Shown: positions 8,522 to 17,504 of the stretch, piece by piece
How the letters are laid out: each line of letters opens with the position of its first letter
Numbering within the stretch: position 1 is the first letter of the stretch
Assembly (NCBI RefSeq): GCF_013141715.1
Contig: NZ_WHOA01000246.1
Coordinates: 1 to 64,000 of the forward strand
DNA length: 64,000 bases
DNA from: Paenibacillus phytorum
GTDB lineage: Bacteria > Bacillota > Bacilli > Paenibacillales > NBRC-103111
Direction of reading: 5' to 3'
Position numbers and translations under genes: made by a program
The notes under the pieces: generated by a model
The model's database searches: none
What the model was told of the DNA's origin: nothing
The model's input: the letters and a program-made list of their open reading frames with translations, nothing else

Positions 8522-10199
8522 ACTTTTAATTGTTGACGACGAGCCGGCAATTGTCGAAGGACTTGTACAGATGTTTCAGGAAAGGGAGGAGCTCGATCTC
8601 GACGTATGTAAGGCGTACTCAGCGTTTGAGGCTATTGAAATTATCAAAAAAACGAAGATTGATGTGGTTCTCAGCGATATTCGCATGCCGGAGAAAAACG
8701 GTTTGCAGTTAATGGATGAGATATTATTTTATTGGCCTTCCTGCAAAATTATTTTTTTGACGGGGCACAACGAATTTGATTATGTGTACACAGCTATTCA
8801 AAAAAATGTGGAAAGCTATATTCTGAAAACCGAAGAAGATAAGGTTGTCATCGGTGCGGTTACTAATGCGTTAAAGAAAATAGAGGATGAGCTCACGAAC
8901 AATGATCTTGTTGATAAGGCCCGGAAGCAAATGCTGGTCATGGCACCACTATTGAATAAGGAAATGTTCGAGGCTTTACTTTTAGGCGAAAATGTAGACG
9001 ATCTTTTATCCGAAGACCTATTTGCGGGACAAGATTTAAAGCTGAAGGGGGATGCCCCTGTATTGATCCTTGTTGGCAAAATGGACTGTTGGCCGGAAGG
9101 AATGACGTACGCCAATAAACGAAACGCGCTTTATTCCATCAGGAACTTAGTTGAGCAATACTTGCCCACCTCGATGATAAACGAAGATATTGTGTATGAA
9201 AATTCGACCATTGTTTGGTTCATTCAGCTGGGTTCGGATACGGACAGGTTTCGAAGTGAAGACGATGCGATCGATTGGGGAGGCCTAGTCACCTATTTAA
9301 AAGGAGTACTTGAATCGGTTCAAAATGCGTGCCGCGATCTGCTTCAATTAGACGTTTCTTTCATCATTTCAAGGGGAGCAGTCGAATGGGACAGCATTCA
9401 TAAGGAATTTGAACTTATGAAAGCAATGATTAGGAAAAGATCCGCAGCTGGGCTCAAAATGACGATTATGGACCTCGGTATGACGAACGGGTTTTTCAAA
9501 TTGGAACCGGCGAAGGTTTCCGCTTACTCGGATGAATTCAACAAAAAACTGCGATTGCTTGAAAAAAGGCTGGATGAAGGGGACGAGCAGCAAGCAGAAA
9601 TCGTTTGTAGGGATCTGATCAGCAGTTTGAAAGTGGATATGGGTCAAAATTATCTTGTCGGACTTGAAAGGTACTATATGTTCGTACTTGTCTTCTTAGC
9701 CTATATCAATGGGCAAAATATTACGGAAAGAATCAAGGATCATAGGCATTTCGAAAATTTTGCCATGATGGACATTCCCGGTGATTGGCTAACAACGGAA
9801 GCCTTTTATATAGAGCTTGGCAAACAGATATGCATGGAGAAGAAAGAGCAAGTTGACAAGGGTGAAAATTTGTTAGTTGAGCGAATTCATAGGTTCATAA
9901 ACGAAAACTTGGGTGGAGATCTTTCTCTTGCGAGAATCGCTGAAGTGGTTTATTTTAATCCTTCGTATCTTTCACGTTTTTATAAGCAGCTAACAGGGCG
10001 CAATCTTTCCGACTACATCAATTCAGCCAAAGCGGAAGCAGCGGTGAGCATGCTAGAGGACATGCAGGTGAAAATCAATGAAATTGCTTTGAAATTGGGA
10101 TTTGAATCTCCTTCCTACTTCACGGCATTTTTTCGGAAAATGAAAGAGGTGTCACCACAGGAATTTAGGGATACTATCATTCATAAAACGAGGAAGTAA
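8514..10199 (+). CDS. Response regulator with AraC-type DNA-binding domain, YesN type
   Basis: Cytoplasmic transcription regulator partnered with the preceding kinase, 561 residues. The receiver domain (about 1-120) has the acidic pocket VDDEP, the phosphoacceptor Asp55 in LSDIRMP and the conserved Lys in YILKTEED (usual motif YLLKP). A long central region of about 300 residues follows, and a C-terminal AraC double helix-turn-helix (about 455-555) ends with the typical YFTAFFRKMKEVSPQEFR. ATG 8514 overlaps the end of the kinase gene and has GGGGGCGG upstream. The likely target is the binding-protein promoter after 10200, as in other YesMN-type loci; this is inference. Confidence 0.87.
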   Translation: MHRLLIVDDEPAIVEGLVQMFQEREELDLDVCKAYSAFEAIEIIKKTKIDVVLSDIRMPEKNGLQLMDEILFYWPSCKIIFLTGHNEFDYVYTAIQKNVESYILKTEEDKVVIGAVTNALKKIEDELTNNDLVDKARKQMLVMAPLLNKEMFEALLLGENVDDLLSEDLFAGQDLKLKGDAPVLILVGKMDCWPEGMTYANKRNALYSIRNLVEQYLPTSMINEDIVYENSTIVWFIQLGSDTDRFRSEDDAIDWGGLVTYLKGVLESVQNACRDLLQLDVSFIISRGAVEWDSIHKEFELMKAMIRKRSAAGLKMTIMDLGMTNGFFKLEPAKVSAYSDEFNKKLRLLEKRLDEGDEQQAEIVCRDLISSLKVDMGQNYLVGLERYYMFVLVFLAYINGQNITERIKDHRHFENFAMMDIPGDWLTTEAFYIELGKQICMEKKEQVDKGENLLVERIHRFINENLGGDLSLARIAEVVYFNPSYLSRFYKQLTGRNLSDYINSAKAEAAVSMLEDMQVKINEIALKLGFESPSYFTAFFRKMKEVSPQEFRDTIIHKTRK

Positions 10200-10339
10200 A
10201 CAAAACAGAACGATGTAAATAGTTTATTATAGCGAATATTCGTCCCCCAGCATTACAATAAATAGTGTAAAGCTCGAGCCTTTACCATAGTTCGTTAACA
10301 ACGCTAGTTCTCAATTTGCGAAAATATGGGGGGTAAAAC

Positions 10340-12043
10340 ATGAAAAGAAAGCATGTCAGTTCTGTTCTCATGACTACACTGATGGTTGCATCGTTAGCGG
10401 CTTGCAGCAATAATGAAAGCGCTTCAAGCTCTACGAGTGCGCCGCAGCAAACTTCCAATACCCAAAAAAACGAAACCGTAGATCCATTGGGGAAATACGC
10501 TCAACCGGTCACCGTTACCGAAGTGCTAGGTTTCCGTCCTCCAGAAGACCCGAAAACGCCAAAGGGAATTACACCCGATCAGAATGCCTATCTGAAAGAT
10601 TTGAAAGAAATGCTGAATATTGATCTGAAATACTTGTGGAGCGTACCGACAGAACAATACGAGCAAAAGTTTTCTCTTGCTGTTGCTTCCGCAGATTTGC
10701 CTGACATCTTGGATTTGGATGCGCTGCAATTTGAGAAATTGAAAAGTCAGGGCATGCTTGCAGATCTGACGGATGCTTATAGTAAATATGCATCTCCCGC
10801 TTTAAAGAATTATATGCAGGTGGATGGCGGGTTTGCTATGAAGACCACAACAACCGATGGCAAACTGTTGGGTATTCCTGGTTTCGAGGATCCGTATTTA
10901 TCGACACAGCTATTGTGGATTCGGAAGGATTGGCTGAACAACCTTAATCTGCAGCCTCCGAAAACCATTGACGATTTGGAAAAAATAGCGGATGCCTTTG
11001 TCAAAAATGACCCTGGCAAAACCGGTAAAAATGATCGATATGGCATTGCGATGCAGAAAGCCCTCATTGGTTGGGGATTTGATGCGAGGGGTGTTTTCAA
11101 CGGCTATGGTACGGCTCCAAAATCTTGGCTCAAAGGAAAAGACGGCAAGCTTGCAGCAGGTGAAATCCAGCCTGAAACGAAAAATGCCTTGGCTAAGCTG
11201 CAGTCTTGGTATCAAAAAGGGCTTATTGATAAGGAATTTGCGCTGAAAGACGAGAACAAGGTTGTGGAAGATATTGTTGCCGGCAGGGTCGGTATTTCGT
11301 ACGGTGAATGGTGGTACCCGAACTGGCCGCTCAATATTAACAAGGATAAGGATCCAAATGCAGAGTGGGAAGCTTATCAAATTCCATCGCTGGATGGTCA
11401 GCCAGGGAAATCGATGGTAGGCAAAGTGCGGATGAGTCACATTATTGCTGTTAACAAAAAAGCGAAAAATCCGGAAGCTGCGATTAAGATGATTAACTTC
11501 TACCTCGAAATGGGCAAAAAACAGTATCTGGAGAAAAACAAAGCGGAAAACGGGTATGTTTACAATTGGTTCGTGCCTAGAATCTACAACCCTGCTCAAA
11601 TTGAAACCATTTACACAGAGGTTAACAAGGCCTTGGATGCGAAGCAAGAGGCGATTACGCTTGATGATGATAATTATAAAAATGTCGCGGACGTGTTTAA
11701 GGCAACTAAGGAGTTCCTTGCAGGCGATACGAAGAACGCAACCAAAGGTTCAAATTGGGGTCAATACTACAGCCGTGCAGACAAAAATGGCGGTTGGGGC
11801 ATAACGCGCCAAATTCGTGACAGCAAGCAAGTGTTCTTCAACGAGTTCTACGGTGTTCCGACGGAAACACAGGTAGAAAAGGGAGCGCAGCTTGATAAAC
11901 TTCTCGACGAAACGTATACAAAAATCATTATGGGTGCACCTATAAGCGAATTCGACAAATACGTAGAGAGCTGGAAGAAGCTTGGCGGAGACGATATTAC
12001 GAAGGAAGTAAACGAGTGGTACACGAAGAATGCCGTAAAATAA
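10340..12043 (+). CDS. Carbohydrate ABC transporter substrate-binding lipoprotein (LplA/CUT1 type)
   Basis: Extracellular sugar receptor, 567 residues, with a lipoprotein signal ending LAAC (Cys22). The mature protein has the family-1 solute-binding pattern seen in large Paenibacillus binding proteins: ADLPDILDLDALQFEKLKSQGMLADLTDAY, later GRVGISYGEWWYPNWP, and a C-terminal EFDKYVESWKKLGGDDITKEVNEWY. A GGGGGG run (10329-10334) precedes ATG 10340. The terminator at 12060-12099 lies between it and the permease genes, which would make the binding protein more abundant than the membrane subunits. The substrate is unknown; oligosaccharide or complex glycan is usual for this length class. Confidence 0.85.
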   Translation: MKRKHVSSVLMTTLMVASLAACSNNESASSSTSAPQQTSNTQKNETVDPLGKYAQPVTVTEVLGFRPPEDPKTPKGITPDQNAYLKDLKEMLNIDLKYLWSVPTEQYEQKFSLAVASADLPDILDLDALQFEKLKSQGMLADLTDAYSKYASPALKNYMQVDGGFAMKTTTTDGKLLGIPGFEDPYLSTQLLWIRKDWLNNLNLQPPKTIDDLEKIADAFVKNDPGKTGKNDRYGIAMQKALIGWGFDARGVFNGYGTAPKSWLKGKDGKLAAGEIQPETKNALAKLQSWYQKGLIDKEFALKDENKVVEDIVAGRVGISYGEWWYPNWPLNINKDKDPNAEWEAYQIPSLDGQPGKSMVGKVRMSHIIAVNKKAKNPEAAIKMINFYLEMGKKQYLEKNKAENGYVYNWFVPRIYNPAQIETIYTEVNKALDAKQEAITLDDDNYKNVADVFKATKEFLAGDTKNATKGSNWGQYYSRADKNGGWGITRQIRDSKQVFFNEFYGVPTETQVEKGAQLDKLLDETYTKIIMGAPISEFDKYVESWKKLGGDDITKEVNEWYTKNAVK

Positions 12044-12059
12044 GGTGAACCATAGAACG

Positions 12060-12099
12060 GGGGAGAGAGAGTTTGTTACAATCTCTCCCCCATTTTTTT
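12060..12099 (+). terminator. Intrinsic terminator/attenuator between binding protein and permeases
   Basis: GGGGGAGAGA (12060-12069) pairs perfectly with TCTCTCCCCC (12082-12091), followed by a seven-base T-run. It is placed inside the operon and so probably lets only part of transcription continue. Confidence 0.85.
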
Positions 12100-12142
12100 A
12101 AAATGGGACGTTTGAATTTGTGTGCGATTGGAGGCTTCACAG

Positions 12143-13030
12143 TTGAGAATAAAAACAGAAATGCCGCTGCATCTGATGCTGCTGCCTGGCGTGTTGGTGA
12201 CACTTGTATATGCTTACGGCCCTATACTGGGAGTCGTGATGGCTTTTCAAAAATTTGAACCGGTGCTTGGTTTTTTTAAATCGAAATGGGTCGGGTTCAA
12301 AAACTTTAAATATGTATTCAATCTGCCGGACTTTCATCAGGTCATGTGGAATACGATACTCATTTCATCTTTAAAAATTGCCTTTTCCTTACTCGTTCCG
12401 CTCGTATTGGCGCTTCTACTGAATGAGATTACAAAGAAGTGGTTTCAGCGAATGATCCAAACAAGCATTTTTTTACCGTTTTTTCTCGCGTGGACCGTAC
12501 TGGGCGGGGTCATTCTTGAGTTATTTTCATTGAGGGGCCCGGTTAACGACATCATTTCAAGCTTTGGTCTGGAACCGATTATGTTCATGGGCAGCAACAA
12601 TTGGTTTCGAGCCATCATGGTCGGCTCAGATGTTTGGAAAGGTATGGGCTACAATATGATCATTTTTCTGGCTGCCATCACAGGCATCAATGCAAGTCTT
12701 TACGAGGCTGCAGAAGTAGATGGCGCTGGCAAATGGAAACAAATGATCCATATCACATTGCCGGGCATGATGCCCATCATTATTTTAATGAGCACTTTAA
12801 GTCTGGGTAATGTATTGAACGCAGGGTTTGATCAAATCTTGATCATGTATAATCCAACCGTTTATCAGGGTGCTGATATTATTGACACGTTCACTTACAG
12901 GCTAGGCCTATTCAGTCAACAGTTTGCGCCTGCAGCGGCAGTGGGGTTGTTTAAGTCAGGCATTTCTGTCGGTTTGGTATCGTTATCGTACTACCTTGCG
13001 TACAAATTCAGCAATTACCGAATATTTTAG
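12143..13030 (+). CDS. Carbohydrate ABC transporter permease (LplB type)
   Basis: Membrane subunit of the sugar importer, about 295 residues with six hydrophobic segments. The segment EAAEVDGAGKWKQMIHITLPGMMPII is the EAA loop that contacts the ATPase in CUT1 permeases. I chose TTG 12143 since TTGGAGG (12128-12134) precedes it by eight bases; the frame is open to GTG 12122, which has no clear ribosome binding site. No ATPase gene is in the operon, as is normal for such systems that share a common MsmX-type ATPase encoded elsewhere. Confidence 0.83.
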   Translation: MRIKTEMPLHLMLLPGVLVTLVYAYGPILGVVMAFQKFEPVLGFFKSKWVGFKNFKYVFNLPDFHQVMWNTILISSLKIAFSLLVPLVLALLLNEITKKWFQRMIQTSIFLPFFLAWTVLGGVILELFSLRGPVNDIISSFGLEPIMFMGSNNWFRAIMVGSDVWKGMGYNMIIFLAAITGINASLYEAAEVDGAGKWKQMIHITLPGMMPIIILMSTLSLGNVLNAGFDQILIMYNPTVYQGADIIDTFTYRLGLFSQQFAPAAAVGLFKSGISVGLVSLSYYLAYKFSNYRIF

Positions 13031-13048
13031 ATGGCTGGGGGATTTCAT

Positions 13049-13939
13049 ATGGTTTATAAACCATCGCTAAGCAGAAAGCTTTTCGTCGTGATGAATGCTT
13101 TGGTACTGACATTCATAACAATTATAGGGATCGTGCCGTTCATTCACCTTTTGGCCGTATCGTTAAGTTCCAATACGGCGGCGATGGCTGGCGAAGTTAA
13201 GCTGCTGCCGATCGGATTTACACTCGATGCTTACGTTTATCTCGGACATAAGGTGGAATTTATTAGGTCTCTTCGTGTTTCGCTGGAGAGGGTCGTGCTC
13301 GGAACGGCAATCAACATGTTTCTAATTTTCATTACTGCTTATCCGCTTGCCAAAGAAACGGAGCAGTTTCGCTCCCGAACTGTCTATGTGTGGTTTTTTG
13401 CGATTACGATTTTTTTGGGCGGAGGACTTATTCCGACGTATATGATCGTGAAATCGACCGGGCTGATTAATACGATTTGGGCGCTTATTTTGCCTGGAGC
13501 ACTGAATGTATGGAATATGATTATGATGCTGAACTTCTTCCGAGGCATTCCGAAAGAAATGGAAGAGGCGGCTACGATCGACGGAGCCAATCATTGGACT
13601 TTGCTGTGGAAAATATATTTGCCTGTATCGTTGCCGGCGATCGCAACCATTGGGCTTTTTACCATTATAGGGCACTGGAATTCATGGTTTGATGGCATTC
13701 TCTATATGAACTCGCCGGACAAATATCCGCTGCAAACATATCTTTCCACCTTAATAACAGCCATGAATGCACAAATGCAGTCCGTTAATGTCGATCAGCT
13801 CAAACAGCTGGAGAATCTCAGCGAGAAAACGCTCCGAACTGCGCAGATTTTCATGGGTGCGCTGCCGATTCTCATGGTTTACCCGTTCGTACAAAGATTT
13901 TTTATCAAAGGTATGACAGTAGGCAGTGTGAAGGAATAA
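13049..13939 (+). CDS. Carbohydrate ABC transporter permease (LplC/YtcP type)
   Basis: Second membrane subunit, 296 residues. It shows six hydrophobic segments, the EAA loop EEAATIDGANHWTLLWKIYLPVSLPAIATI and the C-terminal ending FVQRFFIKGMTVGSVKE that is typical of LplC-type permeases. ATG 13049 has GGGGG at 13037-13041 as ribosome binding site; an upstream ATG at 13031 directly follows the previous stop and lacks one. Confidence 0.85.
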   Translation: MVYKPSLSRKLFVVMNALVLTFITIIGIVPFIHLLAVSLSSNTAAMAGEVKLLPIGFTLDAYVYLGHKVEFIRSLRVSLERVVLGTAINMFLIFITAYPLAKETEQFRSRTVYVWFFAITIFLGGGLIPTYMIVKSTGLINTIWALILPGALNVWNMIMMLNFFRGIPKEMEEAATIDGANHWTLLWKIYLPVSLPAIATIGLFTIIGHWNSWFDGILYMNSPDKYPLQTYLSTLITAMNAQMQSVNVDQLKQLENLSEKTLRTAQIFMGALPILMVYPFVQRFFIKGMTVGSVKE

Positions 13940-13958
13940 AAATAAGGCGGGATAGACA

Positions 13959-15218
13959 ATGGGGAAAATTACAATTGCATTAATCGGAGCTGGACAAAGA
14001 GGAGTCAATTATACGGGATATGCGCTTGAACATCCGGATGAGCTGCAGGTAGTTGCCGTTGCAGAACCGAACCAGCAGAGAAGCCAAAAGTTTAAATCGC
14101 TGCACGGATTGTCTGATGAGATGTGTTTTGAGAGCTGGGAGGATTTATTGGCCAGACCTAAATTGGCGGATGCCGTGCTTATTTGTACGCAGGACAACAT
14201 GCACTATGAACCGACGATGAAAGCATTGGAAGCGGGATATCACGTACTACTCGAAAAACCGATGTCCCCCGATCCGCTGGAATGTATCCGTATGGGTGAG
14301 CGTTCGGAACAATATGGGCGAGTATTTTCAATTTGTCATGTTCTTCGCTATACGGATTTCTTCGGAACAATCAAAACGTTGTTGAACGAGGGAGCGATTG
14401 GGCAGCTTATGTCCATTCAACATAATGAGAATGTGGCTTATTGGCATCAGGCGCACAGCTTTGTCAGAGGCAATTGGCGCAAAGCCGCCGAATCGAGTCC
14501 GATGATTTTGGCCAAATCCTGTCATGACCTGGATATTATTCTTTGGTTAGCAGGGGCAGATTGCACCCATGTATCATCTTTCGGATCGTTGTCTCACTTT
14601 AAAATGGAAAATGCCCCGAAGGGAGCACCGCAGCGATGCTTGGACGGATGCCCAGTCTCGGATACATGTCCATACTATGCGCCTAAAGTGTATCTTACGG
14701 ATAATATACACTGGCCTACTTCAGCGATCAGTGATGATCTTAGCTTGGAAGCCCGAACGAAAGCGCTGCAAGAGGGGCCATACGGGAAATGCGTGTACCA
14801 TTGCGACAATGATGTAGTTGACCATCAAGTCGTCAATATGGAGTTTGCTAATGGAGTGACGGCTGCTTTTACGATGAGCGCATTTACGAATGACTGCAGT
14901 CGAACCCTCAAGCTGATGGGAACAAAAGGCGAAATTCGCGCTGCCATGGAAAAAAATGAGATTGAAGTCATTGATTTTGAAACAGGTACGACAAAGCAAA
15001 TCTCACTTGAAACACCTGGAGGGCATATTGGTCACGGAGGCGGTGACTTCGGCCTGATCCGTGATTTTGTTAAGCTCGTTCAGCAGGGCGGGCAAGGAAA
15101 TGGGTTAACTTCTGCAGCTCATTCGGTGCAGAGCCACCTGATGGCATTTGCTGCGGAGCGGTCAAGGCTGGATCGAAGAGTAGTCAATATGAGAGAATTT
15201 ACATTCGAGGGAGCATAG
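13959..15218 (+). CDS. Gfo/Idh/MocA family oxidoreductase
   Basis: NAD(P)-dependent sugar or inositol dehydrogenase family, cytoplasmic, 419 residues. The Rossmann fold begins at the N-terminus with IALIGAGQRG, followed by VAVAEPNQQR and the family signature HVLLEKPMS near residue 90. The C-terminal alpha/beta domain includes a cysteine-rich stretch RCLDGCPVSDTCPYYAPKVY with further cysteines in GKCVYHCDND; this hints at a metal site, which is unusual for the family core but seen in some members. It lies 20 bp after the permease gene and 11 bp before the phosphoesterase gene, in the same operon. Its substrate is probably the imported sugar or a derivative; the exact reaction is unknown. Confidence 0.82.
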   Translation: MGKITIALIGAGQRGVNYTGYALEHPDELQVVAVAEPNQQRSQKFKSLHGLSDEMCFESWEDLLARPKLADAVLICTQDNMHYEPTMKALEAGYHVLLEKPMSPDPLECIRMGERSEQYGRVFSICHVLRYTDFFGTIKTLLNEGAIGQLMSIQHNENVAYWHQAHSFVRGNWRKAAESSPMILAKSCHDLDIILWLAGADCTHVSSFGSLSHFKMENAPKGAPQRCLDGCPVSDTCPYYAPKVYLTDNIHWPTSAISDDLSLEARTKALQEGPYGKCVYHCDNDVVDHQVVNMEFANGVTAAFTMSAFTNDCSRTLKLMGTKGEIRAAMEKNEIEVIDFETGTTKQISLETPGGHIGHGGGDFGLIRDFVKLVQQGGQGNGLTSAAHSVQSHLMAFAAERSRLDRRVVNMREFTFEGA

Positions 15219-15229
15219 GCGGTGGAGTT

Positions 15230-16210
15230 ATGAAAAAACGACTAAAATTTCGAGACGATGGTACGTTTGTCATCGTACAATTTTCCGATGTGGAATTTCT
15301 CGATGAATTTGATTATGACCCGGAAACACCGAAGTATGATTCAGAGACAAGAGCGCTTATGGAACGAATCATCGAAGCCGAGAAGCCCGATCTCATTGTG
15401 TTCGCCGGTGATGTAATTGCAAGTAACCGGGCGAGAGATCCGATTCAATCGTTCCGCCAAGCCGTTGATGTAGCAGAGATGAGCTGCATTCCATGGGCGG
15501 CTGTGTTCGGCAATCACGACTCGGAGGGTGAAGTGCCGAGGAAAACGATGCATGAGCTGCAATTGCAGCATGAATATTGTGTAGCGGAACCGGATCCAGA
15601 AGGCGTTAACGGGGCTGGGAACTTTGTCGTCACTGTGGCAGGCAAGAACGAAGACACGGCTGCGGCGCTATATTTTGTGGATAGCGGCGACTACTCATCA
15701 ATTGGTGATCGGGTAGGCGGATATGACTGGATTCGCAGAGATCAAATCGATTGGTATGTGGGCAAGTCGCGAGAGCTGACAAGGCGAATCGATGATCAAC
15801 CGCTGCCAGCACTTGCCTTCTTCCACATTCCACTACCAGAGTACAATGACGTATGGGATTTCCACGTATGCTATGGGCATCGGTATGACTCTTGCTGTTC
15901 TACTCCTGCAATTAATTCAGGTATGTTTGCGGCAATGGTGGAGATGGGCGATGTAATGGGGACGTTTGTTGGTCATGACCATGGCAACGATTTTTGGGGA
16001 ACGCTACATGGTATTCGTCTTTGCTACGGACGTTCGACGAGATATGTAAGTTACGTAGATGGTGTGCGTCACGACCTGCTGCCTACAGGAGCGAGAGTCA
16101 TTCGACTGAAGGAAGGGGAGCGCCGGTTCGATACATGGATTCGCCAGAATGACGGAACCGTCGTTGTAGAGCAGCCGGAGCATCGGCCGGAAGGTAGGAA
16201 AGTGGAGTGA
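15230..16210 (+). CDS. Metallophosphoesterase (calcineurin-like)
   Basis: Dinuclear-metal phosphoesterase family, 326 residues, cytoplasmic (no signal peptide). Visible motifs are IVQFSDVEFLDEF near residue 15 (where DxH is usual the sequence reads SDVE), FAGDVIASNR (GD), FGNHDSEG (GNHD), FHIPLPEY and VGHDHGND (GHDH). The first metal motif therefore lacks the normal histidine. The family includes purple-acid-phosphatase-like enzymes acting on nucleotides, lipids or sugar phosphates. Tight spacing behind the oxidoreductase gene suggests joint work on the imported carbohydrate. Confidence 0.78.
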   Translation: MKKRLKFRDDGTFVIVQFSDVEFLDEFDYDPETPKYDSETRALMERIIEAEKPDLIVFAGDVIASNRARDPIQSFRQAVDVAEMSCIPWAAVFGNHDSEGEVPRKTMHELQLQHEYCVAEPDPEGVNGAGNFVVTVAGKNEDTAAALYFVDSGDYSSIGDRVGGYDWIRRDQIDWYVGKSRELTRRIDDQPLPALAFFHIPLPEYNDVWDFHVCYGHRYDSCCSTPAINSGMFAAMVEMGDVMGTFVGHDHGNDFWGTLHGIRLCYGRSTRYVSYVDGVRHDLLPTGARVIRLKEGERRFDTWIRQNDGTVVVEQPEHRPEGRKVE

Positions 16211-16261
16211 GTGCTCTTCTGCTGTCACGGTTGAAAACGAGGGGATATCAGGTCTGGAATC

Positions 16262-16458
16262 AAGGGGATGTCCCAAAAGTCATATTTGGAAAATTCAGCT
16301 CCCATTTAGTGAATTATTGCAGTCTGCCTGCTACTTCCATTGGATTAATCCAATGAAAGTAGGGAATTTGCAGCTTAAAAGTCAATTTCATTGGATTTTT
16401 TCCAATAGAAGCACTAATTTCGAAGCCTGAGAGTCGATTCCATTGGGAAAATCAGACT
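16262..16458. repeat. MITE-like dispersed repeat, copy B
   Basis: Starts with GTCCCAAAAGTCATATTTGG and aligns with copy A at the window start. It carries three CCATTGGA-type units, at about 16335-16360, 16390-16412 and 16438-16452. The third unit is cut short at about 16455, exactly where the kinase fragment begins. The left end shares 15 bases exactly with the palindrome at 5366-5413. Confidence 0.6.
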
Positions 16459-16794
16459 GTCGAGAAAGTATTTTTCGCAGCAGGGGTTGCCCACGAAATT
16501 CGCAACCCGCTTACTACACTCAAAGGGTTCCTCAGCTTGCTGAAGTCCCGAACAACCGAAAAAGACAGCTGCCGATACTTGGAAATCATGTCTTACGAAA
16601 TTGAACATATGGAACGGGTTACCAATCAATTTTTGACCGTTGCAAAGCCGCAAACCGTGAAATTCGAGAAGAAAAATTTAGGATTTGTGATCAGGCAGGT
16701 TGCGTCTTTTCTCTATCCGCTTGCGACAATGAACAATGTACAGATTTTGATTGAGACGGAGTCCGGAGATCCGTTCATCGAATGCGAAGAAAAT
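16459..16794 (+). pseudogene. Histidine kinase fragment (HisKA domain), both ends missing
   Basis: Reading frame from about 16459 gives VEKVFFAAGVAHEIRNPL and then TTLKGFLSLLK, the H-box of a sporulation-type (KinB/KinE-like) histidine kinase. The dimerisation helix and the linker up to IECEEN follow. In intact kinases this is followed by the N-box; here similarity stops at about 16794. There is no start codon region and no ATP-binding domain. The next bases belong to a DedA-like gene on the other strand, so the fragment was created by a recombination or deletion event. Confidence 0.75.
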
Positions 16795-16902
16795 TACGAC
16801 TTCATCGGGGATCGGCATACCCGCAATGCCTAGCCACAGGGCAAAAAATAATGCCGCATAGCCAAAATATTGAATCATGTGCAGCAGCGTATCGAAGCTC
16901 AT
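16795..16902 (-). pseudogene. DedA-family membrane protein, N-terminal fragment only
   Basis: On the minus strand an AAGGAGTG ribosome binding site (16910-16917) precedes ATG 16902. The fragment encodes MSFDTLLHMIQYFGYAALFF followed by LWLGIAGMPIPDEVV. This is the start of a DedA/SNARE-associated membrane protein, recognisable by the G-PIP-E/D motif. The frame runs directly into the reversed kinase fragment, so about 160 residues are missing. Both fragments meet within a base or two of 16794/16795. Confidence 0.65.
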
Positions 16903-16968
16903 AATCATTCACTCCTTCTTTGTTTAACATCTTCTATGATACCTATAAAATCTTAGGAAAAAATCAAG

Positions 16969-17318
16969 CTTATTCTGAATTTTTTTATAAGAATAAATTC
17001 AGAATAAGACCCACTAAATCTGTAGGTTATTAGCTACGATAGAAACGGTTGAATCGCATACAAATTAGGTGCAGCATAATTCCGAGTATGGGGCACAAAA
17101 AGAAGATAGAACAGGGACCGGGACACAACCAGTCTTTGGGCGCTAAATGCGTATAGATTTATCACAAGGATTCACGCAGACATTTAGTTAGAGATGGTTT
17201 GGTTAAAACAGAATTAATGTAGGAATCATTGGGCTGATCACGGCGATAGAGTCATTCTCGCCAAATAAGGGGACGAAGCTAGCCACATTCGCGGCTAGCT
17301 GCATCGAGAACTAAATTC
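16969..17318. other. Intergenic region with two inverted repeats
   Basis: CTTATTCTGAATTT (16969-16982) and AAATTCAGAATAAG (16995-17008) form a perfect 14-bp inverted repeat, a possible operator or terminator upstream of the DedA remnant. A smaller hairpin AGCTAGCC/GGCTAGCT lies near 17278-17300. No gene was recognised in the rest of this stretch. Confidence 0.4.
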
Positions 17319-17504
17319 TTGGAGATATTGGATGATCGGGAGAAGGAAGTTGTTGTGGGGCGGTTTGGGTTGGAATTAGGTGGGGAAGAGCGGACGCAGA
17401 GAGAGATTGCGAAGGAGCTGGGTATTTCGCGGTCGTATGTGTCGAGGATTGAGAAAAGGGCGCTGATGAAGCTTTATCATGAGTTTTATAAGGCGAAGCG
17501 GTAA
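17319..17504 (+). pseudogene. Sigma-K (or sigma-E-like) C-terminal fragment, region 4 only
   Basis: About 61 residues, [20 protein letters not shown] followed by [20 protein letters not shown] and [11 protein letters not shown], match the sigma region 4.2 helix-turn-helix of late sporulation sigma factors; the wording is closest to sigma-K as I know it. Regions 2 and 3 are absent. The open frame extends a few codons upstream of the TTG at 17319 without similarity. In B. subtilis the 3' half of sigK (spoIIIC) is separated by the skin element, but that piece is longer than this one. This is most likely a non-functional duplicate or relic. Confidence 0.65.
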
